NCBI RefSeq assembly: GCF_003590095.1
Contig: NC_039482.1
Location: 18,927,657-18,991,656, forward strand
Origin: Trichoplusia ni
Lineage: Eukaryota; Arthropoda; Insecta; Lepidoptera; Noctuidae
Reading direction: 5' to 3'
Length of the DNA: 64,000 bases
Made by a program: the position numbers and the translations under genes. Below the pieces are notes generated by a model. It ran no database searches and was not told the origin of the DNA. It saw nothing but the letters and a program-made list of their open reading frames with translations. Shown here in pieces: positions 1-11,105 of this stretch. Every line of letters starts with the position of its first letter. Positions within the stretch are counted from its first letter, which is position 1.

Positions 1-380
1 ACCTCTCTACCTCTTAATTTTTAAGAGTTACATTAAGATTATTTCCCCGGCAACTCTCAAATAACCTCTTGGATCTTAATGATGAAATAAAATTACCAGA
101 GTTAATGAACGAATAAAATTTTAATAATTTATAATGAAGGCGAAGAATTTATTAAACTTTAAATTTATCATCTGGTCTTAAAGGACCGAGAGTTTAAAAA
201 AGTATTAAAGTCACAGGCTCAAACTATGCATAATCAGATCCTTGTCTTTAAACTGCTTTGAAACTTGTTCAACATAAACTGAACAAAAAATGAAAAATGT
301 GCTACTGCTGGATACGTAATTACAAATTCAATATTCTTTAAACACAGATATGTATTATTAGAGTTTAATATATAATAAAA
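1..380. other. AT-rich intergenic sequence
   Basis: No credible open reading frame, RNA or repeat structure is visible. Base composition is strongly AT-rich, as in most of the window. Confidence 0.6.
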
Positions 381-645
381 CTAGCTGTTGCCCGCGACTT
401 CGTCCGCGTGGTTAGAAGATATAAATTAGGAATTTTTGAATGGAATTCCTCGAAGATGAATATTCTTCCGTGTTTTTTCCACATTTTTCATTGTATCTTC
501 GCTCCTATCAGTCGCAGCCTAAAACCTTCCTCGATCGTCTATTTAACACAGAAATATTTTTTCGATTGGAGATTTTTCAGTAGTTCCTAAGATTAGCGCG
601 TTCAAACAAACAAACAAACTCTTCACTTGTATACATAAGAATATG
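381..645 (+). repeat. Dispersed repeat family T1, copy 1
   Basis: Begins with CTAGCTGTTGCCCGCGACTT and ends with a tract of AAAC units followed by a TATACATA-like tail. The same order of blocks recurs at 32371-32620 (+) and, inverted, at 13205-13454. I infer the 3' end of a LINE, or a SINE that uses it, because the copies share a 3' tail. The 60-residue reading frame across it is not a gene. Confidence 0.75.
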
Positions 646-1497
646 ATATAATAGATTGTGCGCACTTCCTATACTCCTTAACTATCTCACCCTATATGCT
701 TACATTGACTTGTTTACTCACCCAATAAATATGCAAAAATACTTGTATAATTCTAGCCTTAAAAATAAATCGAATAACAGTTATAGCATAAAACTTAAAC
801 CAGCCTCACCTACATCAATGAAAGAGGCGGCCCCAGCAAATCGACTTAATTCCACCTTTTATCGGATTAGACGCCGATATCAGGCGATTACAAGCAAAAG
901 GCTCCCGGGGCTTTGTCTGTGCCTCGAACAACCAGTAATTCTTCGCATAGCGTCGTTAATTTAAAACTAAATGCTCCGGGCCCGAAACAATAGATTGTCG
1001 CATAAATAACTTTAGAGAAAAAAGGGGAGGCGAGGGGAAGGGAGGGAAATTTATACTCGACGTAACTTTGGCAGAAATTTTTGGGCCAAAAACTCTAAAT
1101 TCGAGTGTTCTCCAATTGGTAATTCATGAGGATTATACAACGTTCTCGTAATTCAGGACTTTATACGCTGATTAGTTGGGAAGATCTACATGAAAAAATC
1201 TGAATAATTCATTGCTTTAAGAATAGATTTGGGTTCGGGTAATCTCGAAATTGAATGTAATTTAATAAGTGTTTGGTTTCGGCAACGTTTCCTGCGTGAG
1301 TATTCGTTATTGCTTTTATATGAGTTGTTTTTTTTATTTTTATAATGCAAAGCAATGAATATAGCTTATTATAAAAGCTTACTGCGAAATCGAAGAAGAA
1401 TATTGTAATTTTAATTTTGCCGTTCACATTATATATGGAACCATCACAATTCATCTTTAGTATATTTTGTCACATATACTTCCATTGACTTAGCCAC
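646..1497. other. Intergenic, with one G-rich tract
   Basis: The two small reading frames here (656-964 + and 1209-1454 -) show no domain, start context or codon pattern that would support a gene. The only structure is the G-rich tract at 1024-1046, listed separately. Confidence 0.55.
1024..1046 (+). other. Potential G-quadruplex tract
   Basis: Four runs of three or more G (GGGG, GGGG, GGG, GGG) are separated by loops of 6, 2 and 1 bases, which matches the usual G4 pattern. It stands out in an otherwise AT-rich region. Confidence 0.5.
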
Positions 1498-1797
1498 AGC
1501 TGGACAAGTTCTGCCATCACAGATTAAGCTACAATTGACACGGCTGGTCCGCGGCTGGTGACTATCTATGCCATAGCGAGTTCTTCCGTGTTTCGGAAGA
1601 CACCAGAACAATATCTTTGACAGCTTTGACGGGTAGCCAGAAGATAGAAATTCTGATAACCAGTCTAGTCAAGGGGTATCCTGTTGCCGACGGTTGAGAA
1701 AGTCAGATAGGCAGTCGCTCCTTTTTGAACGCTGGTACTTAGCTGGACACCGACCCCAACATAGTTTCGAAAAGGCTGGGATGACGAAGATGATGAT
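1498..1797 (-). repeat. Dispersed repeat family A, copy 1
   Basis: Read on the minus strand it begins with a CATCATC-type tract and the block 'cccaactatgttggggtcgg', followed by 'gactgcctatctgac'. It shares this order with copies at 13480-13855 (-), 24715-24865 (-), 26936-27246 (+) and 57955-58140 (+). Overlapping short reading frames are by-products of the repeat. The family is abundant in moth genomes; its class (SINE or other non-autonomous element) cannot be settled from these copies. Confidence 0.75.
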
Positions 1798-4454
1798 ACT
1801 AAATTGGTACAAACATTCAAAAATGGTCACCACAAGCAGGGATCGATCTTGGAGCACGCATGACCTCATCATTCGGCTATGCGTGTATCCCCCGAATTCT
1901 CGCAAAAGTGTATCCCCTACCTACACATATCAATAACCGAACACAATGAGACGTAACTGAAACATAACGCGTTAAGGCTGGTTGCACACGATAGTGCTGT
2001 ACGTTAAGCCTGCTACAACATTATAATACATCGGTTGTGAAAGGCCTAATGCTTAGGGTTCCTCTATATATTTTAAAACATTTTTATGGATATTATTATA
2101 AATGGTACGTATATCTATAATTGGTAAACTTTCTTCACTAACCTAAATAAACAAAGATTTGATTTACAAAATAATTAACAAAAAAACGTTTTAAGTGAAA
2201 CATGTGGGAATGGGTAAAACAACTTGATACTTCTCACAGTTATGAATTACATTATATCCATTATCAAGGCAAAAAAATAATAATAAAAAAGACGGTATTA
2301 ACCATACCATGAGTACCGTTATCATAATTAAGAATACAATAAAACCTCTTTACTAGATGAAACATCCATTCAAAAAATATTAAAACAGGATTCCCCAAAA
2401 TCCTAAATGAAACAGGCATTCTCAAATCAAATCGTACAGAACCCAAAATCCGTGCCAGCCTCTAACCTCTTTTCTCCCAGAGAACAGAGTAATAAGTATT
2501 TATGGGCCTCACACAATAACCCATTAGTTGTCCATGTTAGCACGGGCCATAGCCCCTAATGGCCAAACGTACTTACTAATTACACTTAGCTATATACCTT
2601 GTCTGTATGTCCTCTATTGTAATTGTAAGATTTATTCATGTTAAGATTGAAGAATTTTGGGCTTTGGTGTTTTTTTTTATGTTAGCTTCTTAAGATTGTG
2701 CTATATTTAACCCTACATGTAAATTCAGCAATGTATTTTTGCATTAAGGAGTTTTGCGGCACAAACTTCGTCATTTTGCTGACAGTATCCAATTTTGTAA
2801 TTATAAGAAAAAACAAAAGTTAGATTAATTTAAATTTAACCTCAACTTAAAAAATGAATTGCATACTTACTGATTTTGCGTTTTTTTTTTAAATATATTA
2901 CATAGAGTTGATTTCTTCAAAGACGAAAATATAAAAAAAAACTTTTACTTTGACACACTGACCGCTAAAAACAAAATAAACAAAAACTTTAAATTTAAAA
3001 ATAGAAGCTCAAAAAGCGCGGTCTACAATCGCTCACTTTTTGTTTCTTTCAACAGACAAAGGAGGTTTGTCTGCTGTGGGCGATACATGTCTTCAAGAAA
3101 ACCCGACCAAATTTAAAAGACTGTTTTTCTTTTAGACATTTTGTTTAGAGAGGGGTCTTTTTAAAGTGGTCGCTTAGGTCTGTTTCAGAAGTGAAATGCG
3201 GAGTGTTTTCATATGAAACGCGTGTCATGCGTCCGCAGTTGTCAGAGTGATGCCTTTTCATCGTTGTTTAGGGGTTTATGATGTACTACGAGATAAAGTT
3301 TCTTGTGAAATGATATACGAATTTCTTGTTGTCATTCAAACTTTCTGAAATTTGGAAAGTGAAGGTTTTTGGAATTGTTTTCTGTTCTAAGACGAGTAAA
3401 AAATAAATCCTTTTACTTTTAAAATTTTTCACACAGGTAAAAATTTAAAAATAGTAGACACTAGCTATGAGGTACAATAATCATTTGTCTATACATCAGA
3501 ACTAAGAACTTATACCCAAAATTTTCATTTCACATTTTCCTAGATCTGGCTACTTTTGCTGCAAAAACAGATATTTACTCAAGCGGAGTCATGAGCAAAA
3601 ACTATACAACGCAAAATCAATAAAGGACATTCCTAAAACCACTAACACTAAGTTCGCGAACTATCCAAAACAAACAAGCAAGTCATTGACACTAAATACC
3701 GACTAATTACTCAAAGTGTCGAACACAATATTTTTGAAGTTCCTAATGAGAGTTCAGTTTCAAGTACTTAGGCTGGTTTCATAGCTGTAAGAGAGACAAG
3801 GGAATAATTAATAGATTTCAAAATCTAAGAAAAAATAATTAACTAAATGTCCATTTAAATTATACCGAAATCGGTCTGGCCATTTTATAGTTGTACAACA
3901 AAAGTGATACACCGCTAAACACCATGTAGTGCATTGACAAGCTTTCACAACTATAATTATATTAACTTAAGGAGTGGTGATAGGCCCTCAGTACAAATGG
4001 CGCCCGTAATACTTTAAATTCTCTAATAGTCTGAACGGGTTCAAACCGGCATCGACGTACAGACCAATGTTCACTGTGAAACGACTTTCCATCGCCTTAC
4101 GAGAAGCTACGAGTGTCTGATCTGGAGATCCCGTAATGCTCAGGGTCTTCGTTCCTGCTGTTCTTAGGACCAAGGAACCAGCTGTGTAACCAGCCTTACA
4201 CAAACTAAAGCGTACACTAAAAACTTGTGAACTGGGAAGTACCTACCGTCAAAACTTACACCGTATGTACTGGGCGATAGTTGGCGACCATTTCTCACGT
4301 TTGATTTATAAACCGCGGTGTGAGATGCTGTGGCTAGAAAAACAGAGGGTGGTAAAGAAGGAGGTTTCAATCCTTTGGGGAATTTCGAAGAAATATGAAA
4401 AAGAAAATGCATTTTCTTTTGCAAGATTTTTAGGTATCCATGATTAAAAAATTA
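1798..4454. other. Intergenic, with a coding-like island near 3970-4430
   Basis: Mostly AT-rich with homopolymer runs. Between about 3970 and 4430 the GC content rises and two minus-strand frames (3988-4203 and 4164-4424) overlap. They look like pieces of one decayed reading frame, but I do not recognise any domain. Confidence 0.45.
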
Positions 4455-4500
4455 CACTATTACGACCATAATAATTATAATTATTATGGTCGTAATAGTG
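4455..4500. repeat. Perfect 46-bp palindrome
   Basis: Two 23-bp arms with no spacer: CACTATTACGACCATAATAATTA reads back exactly on the other strand. A weaker echo of the arm (ATATTATGGTCATG) follows about 20 bp downstream. A structure with no loop is unlikely to be a transcribed hairpin and may be a fold-back relic or a local inversion-duplication. Confidence 0.85.
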
Positions 4501-7500
4501 GTTATTATTTTGCTGTGATATTATGGTCATGTATTAAATATTATTAAAAAAGATTAATGTCGTGGCAATATATTTTTAAATAAAATCTTTAGAGATTTGT
4601 AATGGCGCTGATAAAAAGTTAAAAAAAACTTAGATTACCTAACTAGAATCTAAAAGCTTTTAAACTCATATAAGCCAGTTACGAACACTCAGCTGAAGTC
4701 AAAGAGCATGTAAAATTGAAACCATTTTGACATTTGAATGACAAAAATCTAAATTCTAATGTTCAACTAAATATCATTCATAATTAGAGAACATTAAGAC
4801 TTTTTACATAAGGCAGGAGACACACCGATGCCCACAGTCAATAAATAATAAATTCTACAACTCTTTCAGCTAATCCAATCCCTTAAATTAATGAATATGT
4901 TTATTTTTTTCGTCATATGACTTTGATCTCTATCTTTGATACTTTACGAGTTAAAACAAATTTTAGAGCGATCAGTATTAGCGCTAGTAGCAAAGCTTGT
5001 CAAGACGGAGGGAGAAATATACGTGTGTATATTTAAGCCGTAAATGCTAGGAAACAAATTGTGACCGTTTGCGAATCGGTCGATCGATTTTTTATTTATT
5101 TTTGCAAAAGAAACTGCTGCCTTACGCATGCCGGATGATACCAGTGTGCGCTTGTGTGTTCCCTACCTTACTCAAATACGAAAACAAAACATCTCTTTAA
5201 GATATTTTGACGCTAATTTGTGTTGTTTGCAAACTCATTTGAACTTAAGATATAAAGGCAATTATTTCGAGAATAAAGTCTTAATAGTATTAAAGATGTA
5301 ACCCTTTCTAAAGGTCAGAATGACAAGATCTGAAATAATTTAACGTTTAAAGTTTATAATTACAGCAGTTGAAAACGGGCAGATAGTGCTTAAAGACGGT
5401 ATAATGGGCCTTTTAATGTAATATCTAATCTTATTTTCTTTTTTTATGTGAAAATATGTAAAATTAGACTTTCGACCTAACTTTTGGCCATATCTACATA
5501 AATTCGTAAGATATTTAAACGATAAAACTTTTAGCAATATAGAGAAAATATTTCTCAAAGCACAAAAGTTTTTTTTTTATATTTATAAAATGCGATCTTC
5601 CACAAGCAAATGTCTTTACTACAAAAAAACCTGCTCGACAAATAAAAATAGAAATGTGAAAAAAGTCACCCAACTGTCATGTAACTGACTGACAAACAAA
5701 GAAGGCTTAATAGTATAGTTCCTTTTTACCCTAAAAACAAAACAATCATGGCCGCTGTTTTCATGGCCCCACACATATTAACACTTCAAGTAACACCCAA
5801 AGCTATTCCAGTATGTGCGGGCTATTTGACAAACTTACGTATGTTCGTGGACTTTGCATTCTACTTCGGTCCTTATCAAAAAGGTTTGGTCGAATCGTTT
5901 CTTTTGTTATTCTCCTTATAACGTATGGTATGGTGATATAAGTGAGATAGTGAATTTGTATATATTTAGGAAGTATTGTCAGAAATTAGACTAGTAAGAA
6001 AATTTGAGTTATTTACTTTCCGAATTATTATAAAATGTCACTACGACTAACGGAGAAGGAACTATCGCATTACCTGAAGTCTACAATTCACAGTAAGTTA
6101 GCGTGTTGATCAATTTTGGGCCTTCCCTCCAAGGCAAGAGCCCTGTACCCCGCCTGTCTTTTTATATATGGATTCTCGACAAGTGGAAATAATTTTTCAT
6201 AATTCGTCTGAAATTCCAGGCCATTAAGTTTCTTTTTCAATGTTCGGTATGACTCATATAAGGAAACATTTCAAAAAACACCACATGAAGATAGTTTCAA
6301 AAACAGGATCGGGAAAAATGTCATTCCTTCTCTCACTTTCACACTTTCAGCATGTTTGCCTGAAACTTACTTAAAATCATTTCACGACACAAATTAATTA
6401 AATGAAATACATTTAATTATACAAACTCAAAACTACCAGTTCTATTTAAATGTAAACCAAAGTAAGCATACGGAAAGGTAACGAAGGCTTCTTAATGTAA
6501 GGTGCTTGACAAACTTTTTAATATACGCGCTCTAATAGAACATGGGCCAAGTTTTACTAAGTTAACTGTACGTATACGGGTCCCCAAACTGGCAGACTGC
6601 GAACTAGGAGTTAGTTTTGATTGTGATAAGAGATCTTATCGTTTTGGTAAGGTAAAGAGCGAAGGAAGCAATTTTCGTGTTAATTTTGCAGTTCTGAGTC
6701 TGTGTGTCGTTATTTTTGGGCTATTGCTTTGGATTTTTAGTTCTAGGGCCCTTAGGGTATTTGGTTAAATGGAAAATTAATGATAAAAAATAATTATAAG
6801 ATTGTAATCAAAATGCAAAAATTTGAGATGACAAAAATAGCGAATTCATGAACATTCTGTATTTATTTCTTTTTTTCGTTTCCAGACCACCCTTAAGACC
6901 TAAAAATCCTTTGTTTTCTCAAAAACTATATACTTATAACTTTGATGAGTACTATCATATTAATTCACTAGCTCGCCAATGACTACAGCAGTGTGTAGTA
7001 GCGCTTAGAAAAGAGCCCCAACTTTCTCACGTGCTCACTCGTTTGGAAATTAAAAACATGGCTTTTGAAGTTCCAAAGAGGAAAGTTAACTGCCTACAAC
7101 TACCTACGTCTTAAAGGGTTATACCCCTGAAAACTTATTACAGTTTGGTAAACAAGAAAAGGATTTTAAGACAGATTTACTCAAAGAACTCTTAGGAATG
7201 TTAGATAAAACTGTTTCTTCCAGAAGTATAGTAAAAAATTCTAATCAACAACTCTGCAACCATAAAGGACAAAAAACATCATTCTATGAAACCGACAATT
7301 TACATGAAAGATCAAATCAAATAGTCATGAATTTTAAGTTTATTTTCCCTCCAAAAGATTTACTCATTTACGATGCAGTTCTCCCATTTCGAAATACGCG
7401 ATATAGGAGGGATAGATTCAGCCTCAAGGAAACGAATCGCGGAATTTAGCCATGGTAAAATATGATCCCCATCTACTCATAACAATAAATATTTATGATA

Positions 7501-8073
7501 CTTCTAGTATACGTTGTTTACTGAAATCGTATAAATAAACCTCACTAAGTGCACATTACAGTTTCACGTTACATAATTTAGAGGAATACCATCTTATTCA
7601 CCTCACGTTCGTAAGCCTTGAGCTAAGGTCGGAATCATTCCCAAATCGGGCGTTTTTTATTTGGTCCCTACCAGAAATATCGGTGAAGTTCTTTCTTCGG
7701 AGTTTAATTTTTTTCTGTAGATCAAGTTTAGAATTAGAAGAAAGGTAATCTGTCATAATACCCTTGCCTCCAATATAAAAAATCTGATAGTGATAGATTC
7801 GCGATCTAAATGACGTAGGTTTCGAATAAGACTTGTTAGACATGATGCTGGTCCTTAGTAGATATAAGAATGTCGTCAAGCCGCATTGAGTAAGCTAAAA
7901 CAAAAAATGATTTCTTTTTTCTTCATATTTACAATAACTTATTCTTTGAAAAGGGACATCCCCACACGTACCTCTATAAAAAACAAAACTATATTACGAT
8001 ACGATGACGATTTCAACGCATGTAATTATATACGTATATAATTCCACACCATCTATCTCAAATTCAAGAACTC
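4501..8073. other. Intergenic, no supported gene
   Basis: Several frames of 60-93 residues occur on both strands (for example 6502-6768 +, 7198-7449 +, 7598-7879 -). None shows a recognisable domain, signal peptide with support, or splice context. I see no repeat that matches another part of the window. Confidence 0.5.
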
Positions 8074-8268
8074 CTAAAAATTTATAATACCCATAATAGT
8101 CCCTCCAAAATAATTCCTTCCCAAATAGGAGGCTCCCTGATCAGCAACCGCCCTATACGATTGAGCGTCATTCATCAACCTGTTCGGCGCAAATCTCCAG
8201 ACGTGTCCCTCCGGTTGATCCCACCGGACCAAGTCCTTCGGGCAACCAGTTTTTCCCAAAATTACCAA
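8074..8268 (-). other. Coding-like GC-richer island, unassigned
   Basis: A minus-strand frame of 64 residues lies in DNA that is visibly less AT-rich than its flanks. Its translation is rich in W, R, G, D and P rather than the K, N, I, F, Y expected of random AT-rich sequence. The segment RFAPNRLMNDAQSYRAV looks protein-like. I do not recognise the family. It could be a relic of a transposon ORF or of a SINE-like repeat that happens to be open. Confidence 0.3.
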
Positions 8269-8480
8269 CCCGCTTAAATCCGTGTTGAAATGTGACTGCT
8301 ATGTCCTAATAAGCTCGCTTCGCTTTTTCTGTGTTGTAAGGAGTAATGGATGTTTTTCGGTGGTATTTTGGATTTCAGACCTGAATTATGCCCTAGATTC
8401 TCTTTTCTGCTACTAGCAAAAATCTTGACAAAATAAAGAAAGAAGTCGTAAGTCGAGGTATTTTTAGGATGTCTTGAAAT

Positions 8481-8813
8481 ACGTCATCTAAATACTATTA
8501 ATACTCCACACAAAAATAGACACCTCCAATCGAATCTATGACGTAACTCCTAACTCCTTTTCATAAAACAATTACCTATCATTACATTCCCAAAGACATA
8601 CAACGGTAATCAAGATAACGTAGACGGAATAGCTAAAAAAAAGACGTATACCTCAATCGAAGCCAAACACACGTCATAAGTCGAACGTAAATAGTTCTGA
8701 CGCTATTCCACTTATTATTCTTCACGCCATTAATACGTACTGAGCTTTGACGTCATCTGACAAGTGACGTTTCATACTAGAATTAATGAATATAAATAGA
8801 TTATTCTACGTCA
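8481..8813. promoter_or_regulatory. Cluster of CRE/ATF-like TGACGT sites
   Basis: TGACGT or its complement ACGTCA occurs at 8481, 8539, 8671, 8748 (full TGACGTCA, 8748-8755), 8765 and 8808. Another full TGACGTCA lies at 9296-9303. A TATAAATA sequence is at 8791-8798. CREB/ATF-family bZIP factors bind this motif. No gene is visible next to it, so the regulatory role is inference; the sites could also derive from a decayed repeat. Confidence 0.35.
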
Positions 8814-9983
8814 TCATTAGTACTTGACCTACCATGTATTGCGTGGGTTCTATCCTGTAATTGTTTGGTAATTGAAACGGATATTTTTAAACTGGTTCTT
8901 TAAACGTTCTAAAAATAGATAGGCAGTACCATCAATTACTCCTTCTTTCATGGTGAAACAGTTTCTGTACTCAGAACTTTTGTAAGAGATCTGTAGGTAT
9001 TCAGGAAGCGAGATGCCACTTTAAACAGTGTCCCTCGCCGTCCTACTTCCACAGTGGCAAAAGTGCTGGATGAAGAGTTCAGATGCACAAGAACAAAATC
9101 GCATACAACCATTTATTAGCATTTCACACAACAGATGTCATTACATAGTAAACACGATTTTTTTTTGCCGTACACCCATTGAATATGTTAAAACCCTAGT
9201 ATTCAAAAAGGTTTACACGCATAAAAAAATATTATCTTCAAATTTAAATTTTTAAACTGGGAACAGCTTTCGATCCTCTGACCTACTTGACAGCGTGACG
9301 TCAACGAAATTTTGTGGAATCCTTTGAATTATTTAAGTGAACTTTCTAGAATAATGTTACTGGACTTTACATGTAATTATGATACCTCAGTAGGGCTGCC
9401 TCTTTGTTAATTCCGATAATCTTGGCCTTCGAGGATTTAATGACTTTTAATTAATTTAATTGTGATGGCAATAATATGTACATCCGAAACAGCTAGGATT
9501 CCTATTTTTTTTATCAAAGCAAATTTTATTTTATTGTCTAAGCTGCTTGATTTCCTTTGTATAATTAATTTTCATCCATGTCTCATTAACGATAAGTGGT
9601 ATTCACAATAACGAATCTCATAACCCCAATTACAACAATAAACTTTAGAACTTTATCGTAGCAACCCTATTCCAAAAAGTACGGTATACTCGGACGATCA
9701 TTTTATTATTAAAGTGTGGCCTTTTGGTCCGGGCTTACTACTCATACATTTTATATTGGGATACAAACAAAACAACAGGATATTTGACGTAATAATGGTT
9801 TGGACGATTCAATGGTCTTCGTCTAGTGCTCACTGAGTGAGGGCTTCTATATTTTGTTACTTTATTGATTTTGTAAGCAATACTTAAAAGTTCTTGAGGG
9901 TTTGATTTCAGGTTGTCTTTATTATTTAACTTGAGTATAAAAAAGACATGATATCATTTGGATTTTGTCACATTTTATAAGTT
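8814..9983. other. Intergenic, no supported gene
   Basis: AT-rich. The frame at 9028-9255 + is not supported by any domain. One full TGACGTCA is at 9296-9303. Confidence 0.5.
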
Positions 9984-10060
9984 CCGCAACCAAAGGGTAA
10001 GGACGGAACCCAATTACTAAGACTCTGCTGTCTCCTGTTCTCCTTCTTTCTATCAACAGA
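9984..10060 (+). repeat. Dispersed repeat family D, fragment
   Basis: Contains 'ccaaagggtaaggacggaac' followed by a 'ctattactaagactctgctgtc'-like block. This block recurs in the window near 16272-16610, 33800-34010 (-), 35530-35650 (-) and 35985-36130. I infer the 3' region of a widespread moth LINE. Confidence 0.55.
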
Positions 10061-10692
10061 CCCCATAACCCATGGAGTTAAGGTTATTAAAAACACCTCG
10101 ATGATTGACCATAATTGATTTGCATTGCCATACACGGTTTACTTAATGCGTGGGACGTTGCACGGTTCAGGTTTGGTCAGTAAGCGTCTCAAACTACCAG
10201 CTTTCTCTTCCGAGGAAATGGGTGACAATGCGAATTCTCCTGCCTTACAAAAAGAAAACACATTTCACATTTAATACGAGGCGAATTTGACCAAAACAGA
10301 CAATAAATAAAATTATTAGAAGCTGATCACAAAAAATAATTCGGTATAGTGGTAACCCTTTCAATAACATTCTACAGGTACAGCTTAAAGCTAGATTTAC
10401 AAATTCAAGGGCTGTCACCAATAAAAACAATGTAACAGAATTTCTTCACGTTTCACGACATTTCGGCTTCTAGATATACAAGTGGGATGGCAACAAATAA
10501 TAAAATCGCAGCTAGGTAGCCCCATAGGGATTGTTTCGCCAAATTTGGACTAAGGAATTTAATATAAATCCGGGGTGAAAAGGGGTTGGACCTTGCCCCA
10601 TGATTATTAGTCGTGGACGACTAAAATGTTGCTGAACATATTTTTTTTTGTAGTAACATTCATTGTTTGTGCTGCTTTAATAATATTGCTTA

Positions 10693-11105
10693 TACACGGT
10701 GATTTTTTAGTCGTTTTACAAAAGCAGCCCAGTTCATGTATCCGACGTAAAATACCCCTAGGCGCGATTATTATTTTTTTATCATCAACTAAGATAATAA
10801 GTACGAAGAAAATTAAACAAGAGAAATATACTCTTAAAAATGATAAAATTGTCGCCGCCCGCGCCCCTCACCATTGTTACAAGATTCGGACCGCGCTCGC
10901 AACAGAGCTGTGTTTCTAAAAAACTACGAATTGCATCATAATATTGAATAAAAATTGCATTTAATTATTTTTCAAATCTCATAAATACCTATTTTTTTTA
11001 TCATGAACGTGTTCTAGTCATTGGATACATTTTTTTATTTTTCATTTATTTATTAATTACATGAACTGGGCTGCTTTTGTAAGACGACTAAAAAATCACT
11101 ATGTA
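10693..11105. mobile_element. MITE of 413 bp flanked by TA, Tc1/mariner-like target
   Basis: The ends are inverted repeats of about 50 bp: TACACGGTGATTTTTTAGTC on the left and its near complement ending TCACTATGTA on the right. Within the arms the 30-odd bases around GCAGCCCAGTTCATGTA match almost perfectly. A TA dinucleotide flanks each end (10691-10692 and 11106-11107), as expected for Tc1/mariner-type insertion. The interior has no transposase. The 97-residue frame at 10626-10919 runs across the left boundary and is not a gene. Confidence 0.8.

Noticed and set aside
1669..1936. Opposing frames over 1669-1936 as genes
   Set aside because: Most of the span is a copy of dispersed repeat family A.
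10626..10919. A 97-residue membrane-like gene
   Set aside because: The frame crosses the left boundary of the 413-bp MITE and its hydrophobic start is AT-rich random sequence.
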